Source: CBDUVZ01 sp965370805 (GTDB lineage Bacteria; Hydrothermota; Tepidihabitantia; Tepidihabitantales; Tepidihabitantaceae). Taken from it: a stretch of 5,227 nt of DNA. The translations under genes were made by a program, and so were the position numbers. Shown here one piece after another: positions 1-5,022 of the stretch. Under the pieces are notes generated by a model. That model was not told where the DNA came from. It made no database searches and worked only from the letters and a program-made list of their open reading frames with translations. The stretch is from NCBI GenBank assembly GCA_965370805.1, contig CBDUVZ010000141.1, positions 1 through 5,227 on the forward strand, written 5' to 3'. The number at the start of each line of letters is the position of its first letter. The stretch's first letter is position 1.

Positions 1-72
1 ATTTTGGCACCTTGCAATTTGACTTCTGCCTTTTCCTCCCGCTTTCAGCCGTGGCTAACATCCCGGCCTGGG

Positions 73-109
73 GCGCGGGCGGGTGGGGGCTGTGCGCACC
101 CGCCGGCGC
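73..109. terminator. GC-rich hairpin beyond the 3' end of the small leftward gene (terminator uncertain)
   Basis: GGCGGGTG (78-85) pairs perfectly with CACCCGCC (97-104) across an 11-base loop. After one G/G mismatch the stem continues with four more pairs (73-76 with 106-109). It begins 18 bases past the stop of the leftward gene ending at 127, where a terminator would be expected. No T-run follows on the minus strand, so it is not a classic intrinsic terminator. It could be a 3'-end-protecting stem or part of a Rho-dependent end. The rest of bases 1-126 shows no gene that I can support. Confidence 0.35.
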
Positions 110-126
110 GTTCGGATTGCTCACCC

Positions 127-501
127 TTACGGCCCGGCCGGTGCGCTCACGTTGAACACCCCGGTCCGGATGGACTCGAGCACGGACTGTGTGAGGCCGC
201 GACCAGTCCACTTGGAAATCAAGGTCGCCACTGCTATCGCAAGCGTCTCACCCGATATCTCCTGCCGCTGGAGCTTCCACACCTCGCGGCCGAAGTCCAG
301 ATACCACGGGTAGCTGATGGTGAAGACGCCCTTCAGGTCGAGCACCTGCTTCACCTGGGACTCCATCGCGGTCAGCAGCGGGAACACCGCCTGGACCCGC
401 GCGTACATATCCGGCCGCATCTCGTCCAACGTCGCCTTGATGCGCTCGGTGTTGTACTTGGTGTTCCACTTCGCAATCCGTCTGGAGGGATCTGTTGCCA
501 T
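127..501 (-). CDS. Hypothetical protein, about 124 residues, paired with the sigma-factor gene
   Basis: I do not recognise this protein and assign no function. It ends in TAA at 127-129. Two ATG codons lie close together, at 505-507 and 499-501. A very strong ribosome site lies directly upstream, and its GGAGG is only 3 bases from the outer ATG but 9 from the inner one, so I prefer the inner start (124 residues; the outer gives 126). There is no signal peptide, membrane segment or Cys cluster. The chain looks mostly helical: a basic N-terminus with WNTKYNTER (12-20), a helix-prone stretch at about 31-55, a central segment FTISYPWYLDFGREVW (60-75) with aromatic and charged residues, a second helical part to about 112, and a short Ala/Pro tail. 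It reads in the same direction as the sigma gene and starts 127 bases beyond that gene's stop. It carries its own copy of the promoter-like element also found upstream of the sigma gene, which suggests co-regulation rather than one simple transcript. A target or partner of the sigma factor is possible but unproven. Confidence 0.72.
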   Translation of the reverse strand: MATDPSRRIAKWNTKYNTERIKATLDEMRPDMYARVQAVFPLLTAMESQVKQVLDLKGVFTISYPWYLDFGREVWKLQRQEISGETLAIAVATLISKWTGRGLTQSVLESIRTGVFNVSAPAGP

Positions 502-507
502 AACCAT

Positions 508-519
508 TCACCTCCTTTC
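508..519 (-). promoter_or_regulatory. Extended Shine-Dalgarno site that favours the inner ATG
   Basis: On the minus strand this reads GAAAGGAGGTGA, a near-complete complement to the 3' end of 16S rRNA. It abuts the ATG at 507 with no gap after the final A, and lies 9 bases (measured from GGAGG) before the ATG at 501. Such long pairing next to the outer ATG makes the inner codon the better start. Confidence 0.75.
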
Positions 520-545
520 TCGACCATGCTGGTGCCCGCGGTCGA
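520..545. promoter_or_regulatory. Small inverted repeat just upstream of the ribosome site
   Basis: TCGACC (520-525) and GGTCGA (540-545) are perfect inverted arms around 14 bases. A nested ACCA/TGGT (523-526 and 530-533) can compete with it. It lies in the 5' leader of the small leftward gene, touching its Shine-Dalgarno site, so it could affect access to that site. The stem is short, and function is inferred from position only. Confidence 0.3.
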
Positions 546-585
546 ACAGGCACCGCGTACTGCCGGTTACATGCTTTCGTTCTCA

Positions 586-624
586 TCACAGGTAATAACC
601 CGATAACCCGAAAAGTGTGAAAAA
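586..624 (-). promoter_or_regulatory. Shared promoter-like element, copy 1 (upstream of the small gene)
   Basis: The 21 bases at 586-606 are identical to 1430-1450, and 13 of the next 18 also match, giving 34 of 39. On the minus strand it reads a T-run, TTCACA, an 18-base spacer, TATTAC, then CTGTGA. TTCACA matches the housekeeping -35 at 5 of 6 positions and TATTAC matches the -10 at 4 of 6. In this copy CGGGTTAT is repeated twice in tandem (595-610). The element starts 4 bases past the sigma-gene stop and lies about 85 bases before the small gene. The identity is greater than promoter hexamers alone require, so a bound regulator or an alternative sigma factor is likely. Confidence 0.55.
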
Positions 625-628
625 ACCT

Positions 629-1264
629 TCACGAAATCCCCGGTTCCCGCAGATTCCCTGACTGCCCGCGCAGAATCCGCAGCCCACACCTTACCAGGTA
701 ACGGCAGTGCTCCTCATTGCACCCCAGCTTCCGCGCGACCTCCCTCCAATGCAGGCCGCGCATCACCCGCAACGTCACCGCGACCCGCTGCTCCCGGCTC
801 AGCCGGCACATGCACCTCTGCGCCCGCTGCAGCGCCCGCTTCCTCCAGAACTCCTCCGCCGGCCCGCAGGCCGACGACGGGCGCAACACGCTCATCAGCT
901 CCAGGCAACGCGAGCCCCGCGCCCGCTTCCGGTGCAGGTTACGCAGGTGATTCACCGCCACCTGGCACAACCACGAACTGAACGACGCCCCACGCGACGG
1001 ATCATACCGGTGCAGCCGCCCGCACGCCGTCACCCACGCCCGTTGGACAACCTCCTCGGCATCCCATCGGTTCCCGCACATCTTGAGAATCAACCCGTAC
1101 ACCGTCCCCCGCAACCGCCGAACCAGTATCGCGAACGCCTCGTCAAGATACTCTCCCCGCTGCGCCAACACGACCAGTTGCTCATTGGACATCCGGTCCA
1201 ACTCCGCAACGGTCAGCCTGTTCCCCCCTCTGCTCTCCGACGTGGCTGCTGTAACACAAGCCAT
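629..1264 (-). CDS. RNA polymerase sigma-70-family factor, ECF type
   Basis: This is a two-domain alternative sigma factor that would direct core RNA polymerase to a special set of promoters. Sigma region 2 spans about residues 42-116. Region 2.2 contains DAEEVVQRAWVTA (68-80), and the promoter-melting and -10-reading part is SFSSWLCQVAVNHLRNLHRK (94-113). A linker of about 35 residues follows. Region 4 spans about 154-200 and starts LSREQRVAVTLRVMRG, followed by the helix-turn-helix HWREVARKLGCNEEHCRYLV. At 211 residues with no region 1 or 3, it fits the ECF group. A longer reading from TTG at 1304-1306 is open, but the ATG at 1262-1264 has GGAGG five bases upstream and the TTG lies next to a hairpin, so I choose the ATG. 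It has 11 cysteines, including CMC (151-153) and CX4C inside the DNA-reading helices, which is high for a cytosolic protein. No anti-sigma gene is adjacent. The next gene, read the same way, is an unknown small protein. Confidence 0.88.
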   Translation of the reverse strand: MACVTAATSESRGGNRLTVAELDRMSNEQLVVLAQRGEYLDEAFAILVRRLRGTVYGLILKMCGNRWDAEEVVQRAWVTACGRLHRYDPSRGASFSSWLCQVAVNHLRNLHRKRARGSRCLELMSVLRPSSACGPAEEFWRKRALQRAQRCMCRLSREQRVAVTLRVMRGLHWREVARKLGCNEEHCRYLVRCGLRILRGQSGNLREPGIS

Positions 1265-1269
1265 GATAA

Positions 1270-1274
1270 CCTCC
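1270..1274 (-). promoter_or_regulatory. Ribosome-binding site of the sigma gene, fixing its start
   Basis: The minus strand reads GGAGG, then TTATC, then ATG: a five-base spacer, close to optimal. This argues for the 211-residue product over the 225-residue TTG reading, whose start lies 30 bases further upstream. Confidence 0.8.
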
Positions 1275-1284
1275 GTCAGTTCAT

Positions 1285-1302
1285 CCGGTCCACCCGGACC
1301 GG
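1285..1302. promoter_or_regulatory. Leader hairpin III, next to the sigma-gene ribosome site
   Basis: CCGGTCC (1285-1291) and GGACCGG (1296-1302) form a perfect 7-bp GC-rich stem closed by a 4-base loop. In the sigma mRNA it would sit 10 bases upstream of the GGAGG. It could modulate ribosome access or isolate the start site. The structure is visible in the sequence; the role is inferred. Confidence 0.5.
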
Positions 1303-1331
1303 TCAATTATGCCGGGAAAGCAGGTCGAACA

Positions 1332-1379
1332 GGTTGAGCCGGCTGCGCTCAGGACGCTCCGGGGGCAACCGGCTCAACC
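1332..1379. promoter_or_regulatory. Leader hairpin II, 11-bp perfect inverted repeat
   Basis: GGTTGAGCCGG (1332-1342) and CCGGCTCAACC (1369-1379) are perfect inverted arms around a 26-base loop. In the sigma transcript this lies mid-leader. One arm, with its flank (1369-1381), can also fold on itself through CCGG/CCGG, so two exclusive shapes are possible. I match it to no known riboswitch class. Confidence 0.5.
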
Positions 1380-1411
1380 GGAAACACAAACCTCAGAAAA
1401 GAGCGCCCCTC

Positions 1412-1429
1412 AGACCAGCGTGCTGGTCT
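1412..1429. promoter_or_regulatory. Leader hairpin I or operator palindrome beside the shared element
   Basis: AGACCAGC (1412-1419) and GCTGGTCT (1422-1429) form a perfect 8-bp inverted repeat around GT. As RNA it would be a 7-bp stem with a 4-base loop. As DNA it is a compact palindrome, which suits a dimeric repressor. It directly abuts the shared promoter-like element at 1430 and lies at the expected start of the sigma transcript, so it could be an operator or the first leader hairpin. Confidence 0.5.
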
Positions 1430-1468
1430 TCACAGGTAATAACCCGATAAAGCCAAAACAGTGAAAAA
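1430..1468 (-). promoter_or_regulatory. Shared promoter-like element, copy 2 (upstream of the sigma gene)
   Basis: This copy matches the element at 586-624 in 34 of 39 positions, in the same orientation. On the minus strand it reads a T-run, TTCACT, an 18-base spacer and TATTAC, then CTGTGA. It lies 166 bases before the sigma-gene ATG, which implies a leader of roughly 155-160 bases. The tandem CGGGTTAT of copy 1 has decayed here to one intact unit. A sigma factor acting on its own promoter is common in the ECF group, but the typical ECF GGAAC -35 is absent. Confidence 0.55.
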
Positions 1469-1514
1469 GAATTGCATCCGCTGCCAGTAATTATGACGCT
1501 CAGAAACCCGGCAG

Positions 1515-1540
1515 GGTTGTCAGGTCACCTGTTGACAACC
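1515..1540. promoter_or_regulatory. Operator-like dyad over the -35 of the restriction-modification promoter
   Basis: GGTTGTCA (1515-1522) and TGACAACC (1533-1540) are perfect inverted arms with a 10-base spacer, so their centres are 18 bp apart, about two helical turns. AGGT/ACCT (1522-1525 and 1527-1530) is nested inside. The right arm covers five bases of the TTGACA hexamer at 1532-1537, so a dimer bound here would block polymerase. No controller protein gene is visible in the window, so the binder is unknown. Confidence 0.5.
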
Positions 1541-1559
1541 GCCCGACCGTGCATATGCT
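1532..1559 (+). promoter_or_regulatory. Sigma-70-type promoter of the restriction-modification gene, near-leaderless
   Basis: A perfect TTGACA (1532-1537), a 16-base spacer and TATGCT (1554-1559, 4 of 6 to consensus) precede the gene. Transcription should start about 7 bases past the -10, near 1566, while the ATG is at 1568. There is no Shine-Dalgarno-like sequence between 1560 and 1567. The mRNA is thus probably leaderless or nearly so. Confidence 0.6.
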
Positions 1560-1567
1560 GACAGACC

Positions 1568-4500
1568 ATGCGTTCCAACAAGGGACACCTCGACCCGGTA
1601 GCTCGCGACCGCGTGGTCCGCAAGTGGGCCAAGAAGCTCCTGGCCAGACTCGAAGAAGTAGTCCACAAGAAACCCAACGAGGCTGATTTCCGTCGCGCGG
1701 TCGAACCACTGCTCGACCAGTTCTGCCGGGAAGCAAGAGTCCCGCCGATGGAACACGCAGAGTTCTCGTTCGCTTCCGGCAAGGCGGACGCCGTATTCAG
1801 TCGGTTCGTCATCGAGTACAAACGGCCCGGTGTCCTCAGCAGCAATTGGAACCTGATCACGCGGAGTGCTGTAGACCAGGTCAAAGGCTATGTAAGAGAC
1901 AAGGCCACGAAGGACGGGTCCAAGCGGCTTGCCGGCGTCGTATTCGACGGCTGCTACATCATTCTCGTTCGGTTCCGCGGCGGCAAGTTCACAACCCAAG
2001 GCCCGCTTGCGGTCAACCAGCACAGCCTTGCGACGTTCCTGTCCTGGCTCGCCGGACTCTCCACCGGGATGGCACTGACCCCGGAAAACCTGTGTGCCGA
2101 CTTCGCGGTAGAACAACCCCACACGCAGAACACCCTGGCCGCGTTCTACTCCGCGCTCGACACGGCGCTGAAGGGTGAGAACCGGATTGTCTCCAAGCTG
2201 TTCGAGCAGTGGCGTCTGTTCTTCTCGGAGTCAATCGACTACTCATCCGCGTTCGGCGGTCGCAAGCTCGAACCACTCAAGAAGTGGGTCGCCAAGGCCG
2301 GTATCGACATCAAGTCATCGGAGGACGCGGAACGTTTCTTCTTCGTACTCCATACCTACTTCGCCCTGCTGGTCAAACTCCTCGCCTGGCTTGCGCTTTC
2401 CCGGCACATCGGCGGCAAACTCGGCGGCCCGTCCTTCACCCGTCTCGTATCCGCCGAGTCCGAAGCCCTGCGGACCAAACTCAAGGAGATGGAAGACGGG
2501 GGCATCTTCAAGGCCTATGGTGTTTCCAACCTGCTTGAAGGCGATTTCTTCTCCTGGTATCTGTTCGCATGGAACGAAGACATGGAGTCCGGAGTCCGGT
2601 CTCTACTCGAACACCTCAACCGGTACGACCCGACCACGCTGGCAATCGTGCCGGACGAAACCCGTGACCTGTTCAAGAAGCTGTACCACTACCTGTTGCC
2701 GCGTCAAGTCCGCCACAACCTCGGTGAGTACTACACACCGGACTGGCTTGCGCAGCGGCTCCTGAACCAGGTCGACAACAAGTACTTCACTTCTGACCCG
2801 AGCCGGGACGAAAAGGGCATGACTCGGAAGCTCCTGAATACCCGGTTCCTCGACCCGGCCTGTGGCTCAGGCACGTTCCTCGTGCTTACCATTGCCCGGA
2901 TGCGGGACATGGCCGACTCGCTGCCAATCAAGCAGTCGGACCTGCTTGATGCCATTCTCAGCAACGTCGTCGGCATCGACCTCAACCCGCTCGCGGTCCT
3001 GACCGCCCGGGTCAACTACGTGCTCAACATCTCGCCCCTGCTCGAACACGCAAAAGGAGAAGTCGCAATCCCGGTCTACCTGGCAGACTCGGTCCGCACT
3101 CCGGCAGAAGGCGAAGGCCTGTTCGGTGCCGGCGTATACCAATTCCCCACCGCGGTCGGCAAGTTCGAAGTCCCGGCAGTGCTGTGCAAACCGGGTCGGT
3201 TTGACCGGTTCTGCGGCCTGCTCGAAGACAGTGTGCGCAGCGAGATGAGTGCAGAGAACTTCACGGACAGAGTAACCAGTGAACTCGGTCTCAGGTCGGA
3301 TTGGGACCACAAGGATGCAAGCGTACTCGCCAAGCTCTACGGTAGCCTCCTCGACCTGCACAAACAGGGCATGAACGGCCTCTGGGCTCGGCTGCTCAGG
3401 AACAACTTCGCCCCGCTCACCATCGGCCAGTTCGACTACATCGTTGGCAACCCGCCGTGGGTACTGTGGGACAACCTCCCAGACGCATATCGCGACTCCA
3501 TCAAACCTCTTTGGGTGAAGTACGGCCTCTTCCCTCACAGCGGGTTGGACACGATACTGGGCAAGGGCAAGAAGGACATCTCCATGCTCATGACCTACAC
3601 GACTTGCGATGCCTTGCTCAAGATGAACGGCCGGCTCGGCTTCGTAATCAGCCAGTCTGTCTTCAAGACCGCTGGCTCTGGTCAGGGCTTCCGGCGGTTC
3701 GCCATTCCCGTGGAAGGCCAGCGCGATGTTCCTCTGAAAGCGGTCTACGCTGATGACATGGTTGACCTCAACCCGTTCGAGGGTGCCTCCAACCGCACGG
3801 CTGTGTTGGTGATCGAGAAGGGCAGAGCCACGAAGTATCCAGTACCCTACACGCTGTGGCGCCGGGTTCGAGGTCAGCGATTCACTCCTGACAGTTCGTT
3901 GGAAGATACCATCCGAGCCACCCGACGCCTCAACTTCGTTGCCGAACCGGTGGATGCGACCGACCCGACTTCAGCCTGGCTGACGACTAGACGTGGGGCG
4001 CTCAAAGCCACCCGACGCCTGCTGGGCAATTCCCAATACACAGCGCACGCGGGAGCCTACTCCGGAGGCACGAACGCAGTATTCTGGCTGTGTGAAGTCA
4101 GTAGACGCACCGGGGGGCTGGTCGTTGTCACCAACATCACAGAGGGAGCGAAAATCGAGGTCGACCAAACCACACTGCCGATTGAGCCCGACCTGTTGTA
4201 TCCTTTGCTGAGGCCCCGTGACCTCAAGAAATGGCACGCCTCAACATCGGCTTCCATTATCATGGCGCAGGATCCCACAAAACGGCGAGGATGGGACGTA
4301 TCCGAGATGCAGAAGAGATGGCCTGAAACGTACAGCTATCTGAAGCGATTCGAGAAACTCCTCCGGCAACGCGCGGCGTACAAGCGCTACTACACGCCAG
4401 GTCGTGACCCTTTCTACTCCATGTTCGACATCGGGCCCTACACCTTTGCTGATTGGAAAGTAGTGTGGACTCGAATCGGCTCCATACAGGCCGCGGTAGT

Positions 4501-4897
4501 CGGCAAGGAAAGGAAGAAGGCCGTGGTGCCGCAAGAGACCATCTCCCTAGTCGCCTGCGGGACGGCGGCCGAAGCACACTACTTGGCGGCAACCGTCAAC
4601 TCAACACCCTTCCAGTTCGCAGCCGTCTCCTACAGTCAAGCTGGAGGCAAGAGCATGGGTTCGCCTCATGTGCTGAAGAACATCCGCATCCCGCGCTATA
4701 ACCCGAAGGACAGAGCGCACAAACAGCTAGCTGAGTTGTCGGCGCAGGCACACAAGGTTGCCAAGACAGGCGAGCAGGCGAAGCTGGAACAGATCGAGGC
4801 CGAAGTGGATGAGCAAGCCGCCGAACTCTGGGGCCTCAGCGCAGTGGAACTGAGAGAGATACAGAGAAGTCTGGAAGAACTGACCGAACGGAGCTAG
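1568..4897 (+). CDS. Single-chain restriction-modification enzyme (Type IIG-like, Eco57I-type N6-adenine methyltransferase with nuclease)
   Basis: This protein would both methylate adenine at its own target using S-adenosylmethionine and cut unmodified DNA. The N-terminal PD-(D/E)XK nuclease is visible as D74, E83-Y-K85 and QVKGY (104-108), within about residues 38-140. A helical connector spans about 185-380. The gamma-type methyltransferase follows in order: motif X NLGEYYTP (384-391), motif I DPACGSGTF (429-437), the acidic loop GIDLNP (469-474), motif III LADS (505-508), catalytic motif IV NPPW (628-631), GRLGFVISQSVF (688-699) and the NRTAVLVIEKG strand (742-752). A target-recognition region runs from about 790 to 1045, with LLRPRDLKKW (880-889) and a late GSPHVLKNIRIP (1031-1042). 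A charged helical tail ends the chain. The length of 1109 fits this class. About 120 residues lie between motifs III and IV, a long insertion. The ATG at 1568 fits the promoter. All catalytic residues are present, so it looks intact. Arg codon use changes sharply after residue 750. No separate methylase or specificity gene is seen; a methylase with inactive nuclease is the main alternative. Confidence 0.9.
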   Translation: MRSNKGHLDPVARDRVVRKWAKKLLARLEEVVHKKPNEADFRRAVEPLLDQFCREARVPPMEHAEFSFASGKADAVFSRFVIEYKRPGVLSSNWNLITRSAVDQVKGYVRDKATKDGSKRLAGVVFDGCYIILVRFRGGKFTTQGPLAVNQHSLATFLSWLAGLSTGMALTPENLCADFAVEQPHTQNTLAAFYSALDTALKGENRIVSKLFEQWRLFFSESIDYSSAFGGRKLEPLKKWVAKAGIDIKSSEDAERFFFVLHTYFALLVKLLAWLALSRHIGGKLGGPSFTRLVSAESEALRTKLKEMEDGGIFKAYGVSNLLEGDFFSWYLFAWNEDMESGVRSLLEHLNRYDPTTLAIVPDETRDLFKKLYHYLLPRQVRHNLGEYYTPDWLAQRLLNQVDNKYFTSDPSRDEKGMTRKLLNTRFLDPACGSGTFLVLTIARMRDMADSLPIKQSDLLDAILSNVVGIDLNPLAVLTARVNYVLNISPLLEHAKGEVAIPVYLADSVRTPAEGEGLFGAGVYQFPTAVGKFEVPAVLCKPGRFDRFCGLLEDSVRSEMSAENFTDRVTSELGLRSDWDHKDASVLAKLYGSLLDLHKQGMNGLWARLLRNNFAPLTIGQFDYIVGNPPWVLWDNLPDAYRDSIKPLWVKYGLFPHSGLDTILGKGKKDISMLMTYTTCDALLKMNGRLGFVISQSVFKTAGSGQGFRRFAIPVEGQRDVPLKAVYADDMVDLNPFEGASNRTAVLVIEKGRATKYPVPYTLWRRVRGQRFTPDSSLEDTIRATRRLNFVAEPVDATDPTSAWLTTRRGALKATRRLLGNSQYTAHAGAYSGGTNAVFWLCEVSRRTGGLVVVTNITEGAKIEVDQTTLPIEPDLLYPLLRPRDLKKWHASTSASIIMAQDPTKRRGWDVSEMQKRWPETYSYLKRFEKLLRQRAAYKRYYTPGRDPFYSMFDIGPYTFADWKVVWTRIGSIQAAVVGKERKKAVVPQETISLVACGTAAEAHYLAATVNSTPFQFAAVSYSQAGGKSMGSPHVLKNIRIPRYNPKDRAHKQLAELSAQAHKVAKTGEQAKLEQIEAEVDEQAAELWGLSAVELREIQRSLEELTERS
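3916..4020 (+). repeat. 15-bp in-frame direct repeat, copies 90 bp apart, inside the restriction-modification gene
   Basis: AGCCACCCGACGCCT occurs at 3916-3930 and again at 4006-4020. The offset is exactly 90 bases, so both copies encode ATRRL in the same frame (residues 784-788 and 814-818). They sit in the linker between the methyltransferase core and the recognition region. Recombination between them would remove or add 30 residues without breaking the frame. Confidence 0.6.
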
Positions 4898-4917
4898 GTC
4901 ATGACCATGTCCGCGCC

Positions 4918-5022
4918 ATGATGATTGGCGGGAAGGACGGGCAGGCGAACTTGGGCAGGCGAGAGGTCATCAGACGACAGAATCTGACGCCGTGCATGCG
5001 GCGCAGACAGGAGGCAGAATGA
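4918..5022 (+). CDS. Possible small ORF (34 residues) linking the enzyme and helicase genes
   Basis: An ATG at 4918, 20 bases after the stop of the restriction-modification gene, opens 34 codons and ends in TGA at 5020-5022, overlapping the helicase ATG as ATGA. Stop-start overlap is typical of coupled genes. The product is short and basic, with RREVIRRQ and MRRRQEAE near the end and no domain I know. It has no clear ribosome site, and its second half covers a hairpin and the helicase Shine-Dalgarno site. It may be a chance frame, or a leader whose translation opens the helicase start. Confidence 0.2.
   Translation: MMIGGKDGQANLGRREVIRRQNLTPCMRRRQEAE
4983..5007 (+). promoter_or_regulatory. 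Hairpin just before the helicase ribosome site
   Basis: TCTG (4983-4986) pairs with CAGA (5004-5007), and after a bulged A, CGCCG (4988-4992) pairs with CGGCG (4999-5003), leaving the loop TGCATG. The stem ends one base before AGGAGG (5009-5014). No T-run follows, so it is a poor terminator. Because it abuts the ribosome site it could tune helicase translation or processing of the shared message. Confidence 0.35.
5009..5014 (+). promoter_or_regulatory. Ribosome-binding site of the helicase gene
   Basis: AGGAGG lies four bases before the ATG at 5019-5021. It supports a real gene start here, although the downstream part of the reading frame is unusual. Confidence 0.7.

Noticed and set aside
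4..606. Long rightward open frame across the small leftward gene
   Set aside because: It lies opposite a gene with a strong ribosome site, has no ribosome site of its own, and its protein is rich in Arg, His, Pro and Leu as expected of an antisense shadow in GC-rich DNA.
1304..1306. TTG as start of the sigma gene (225 residues)
   Set aside because: It abuts the 7-bp hairpin at 1285-1302, while the ATG at 1264 has a GGAGG at ideal spacing and still keeps both sigma domains.
707..1450. Rightward open frame of 247 codons opposite the sigma gene
   Set aside because: The product is almost only Pro, Arg, Leu and Gln, while the other strand has clear sigma regions 2 and 4. It ends with the same residues as the frame at 4-606 only because both run into the shared 21-base repeat.
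586..1450. Direct repeats flanking the sigma gene as ends of a mobile cassette
   Set aside because: The repeats are not inverted, are too long and imperfect for a target duplication, and no recombinase is present. Each fits better as a promoter of the gene it precedes, though gene duplication of the upstream region remains possible.
2867..3538. Leftward open frame of 223 codons inside the restriction-modification gene
   Set aside because: It is antisense to the methyltransferase motifs, and the plus strand carries NPPW and DPACGSG in frame. No start signals were seen for the leftward frame.
4897..4906. Ten-base palindrome GGTCATGACC at the stop of the restriction-modification gene
   Set aside because: It is short, has no loop for an RNA hairpin, and nothing connects it to a known site. 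It could be chance.
4939..4962. Two copies of gggcaggcga at a 14-base step
   Set aside because: Only two short copies in G-rich spacer sequence; no link to a signal or structure.
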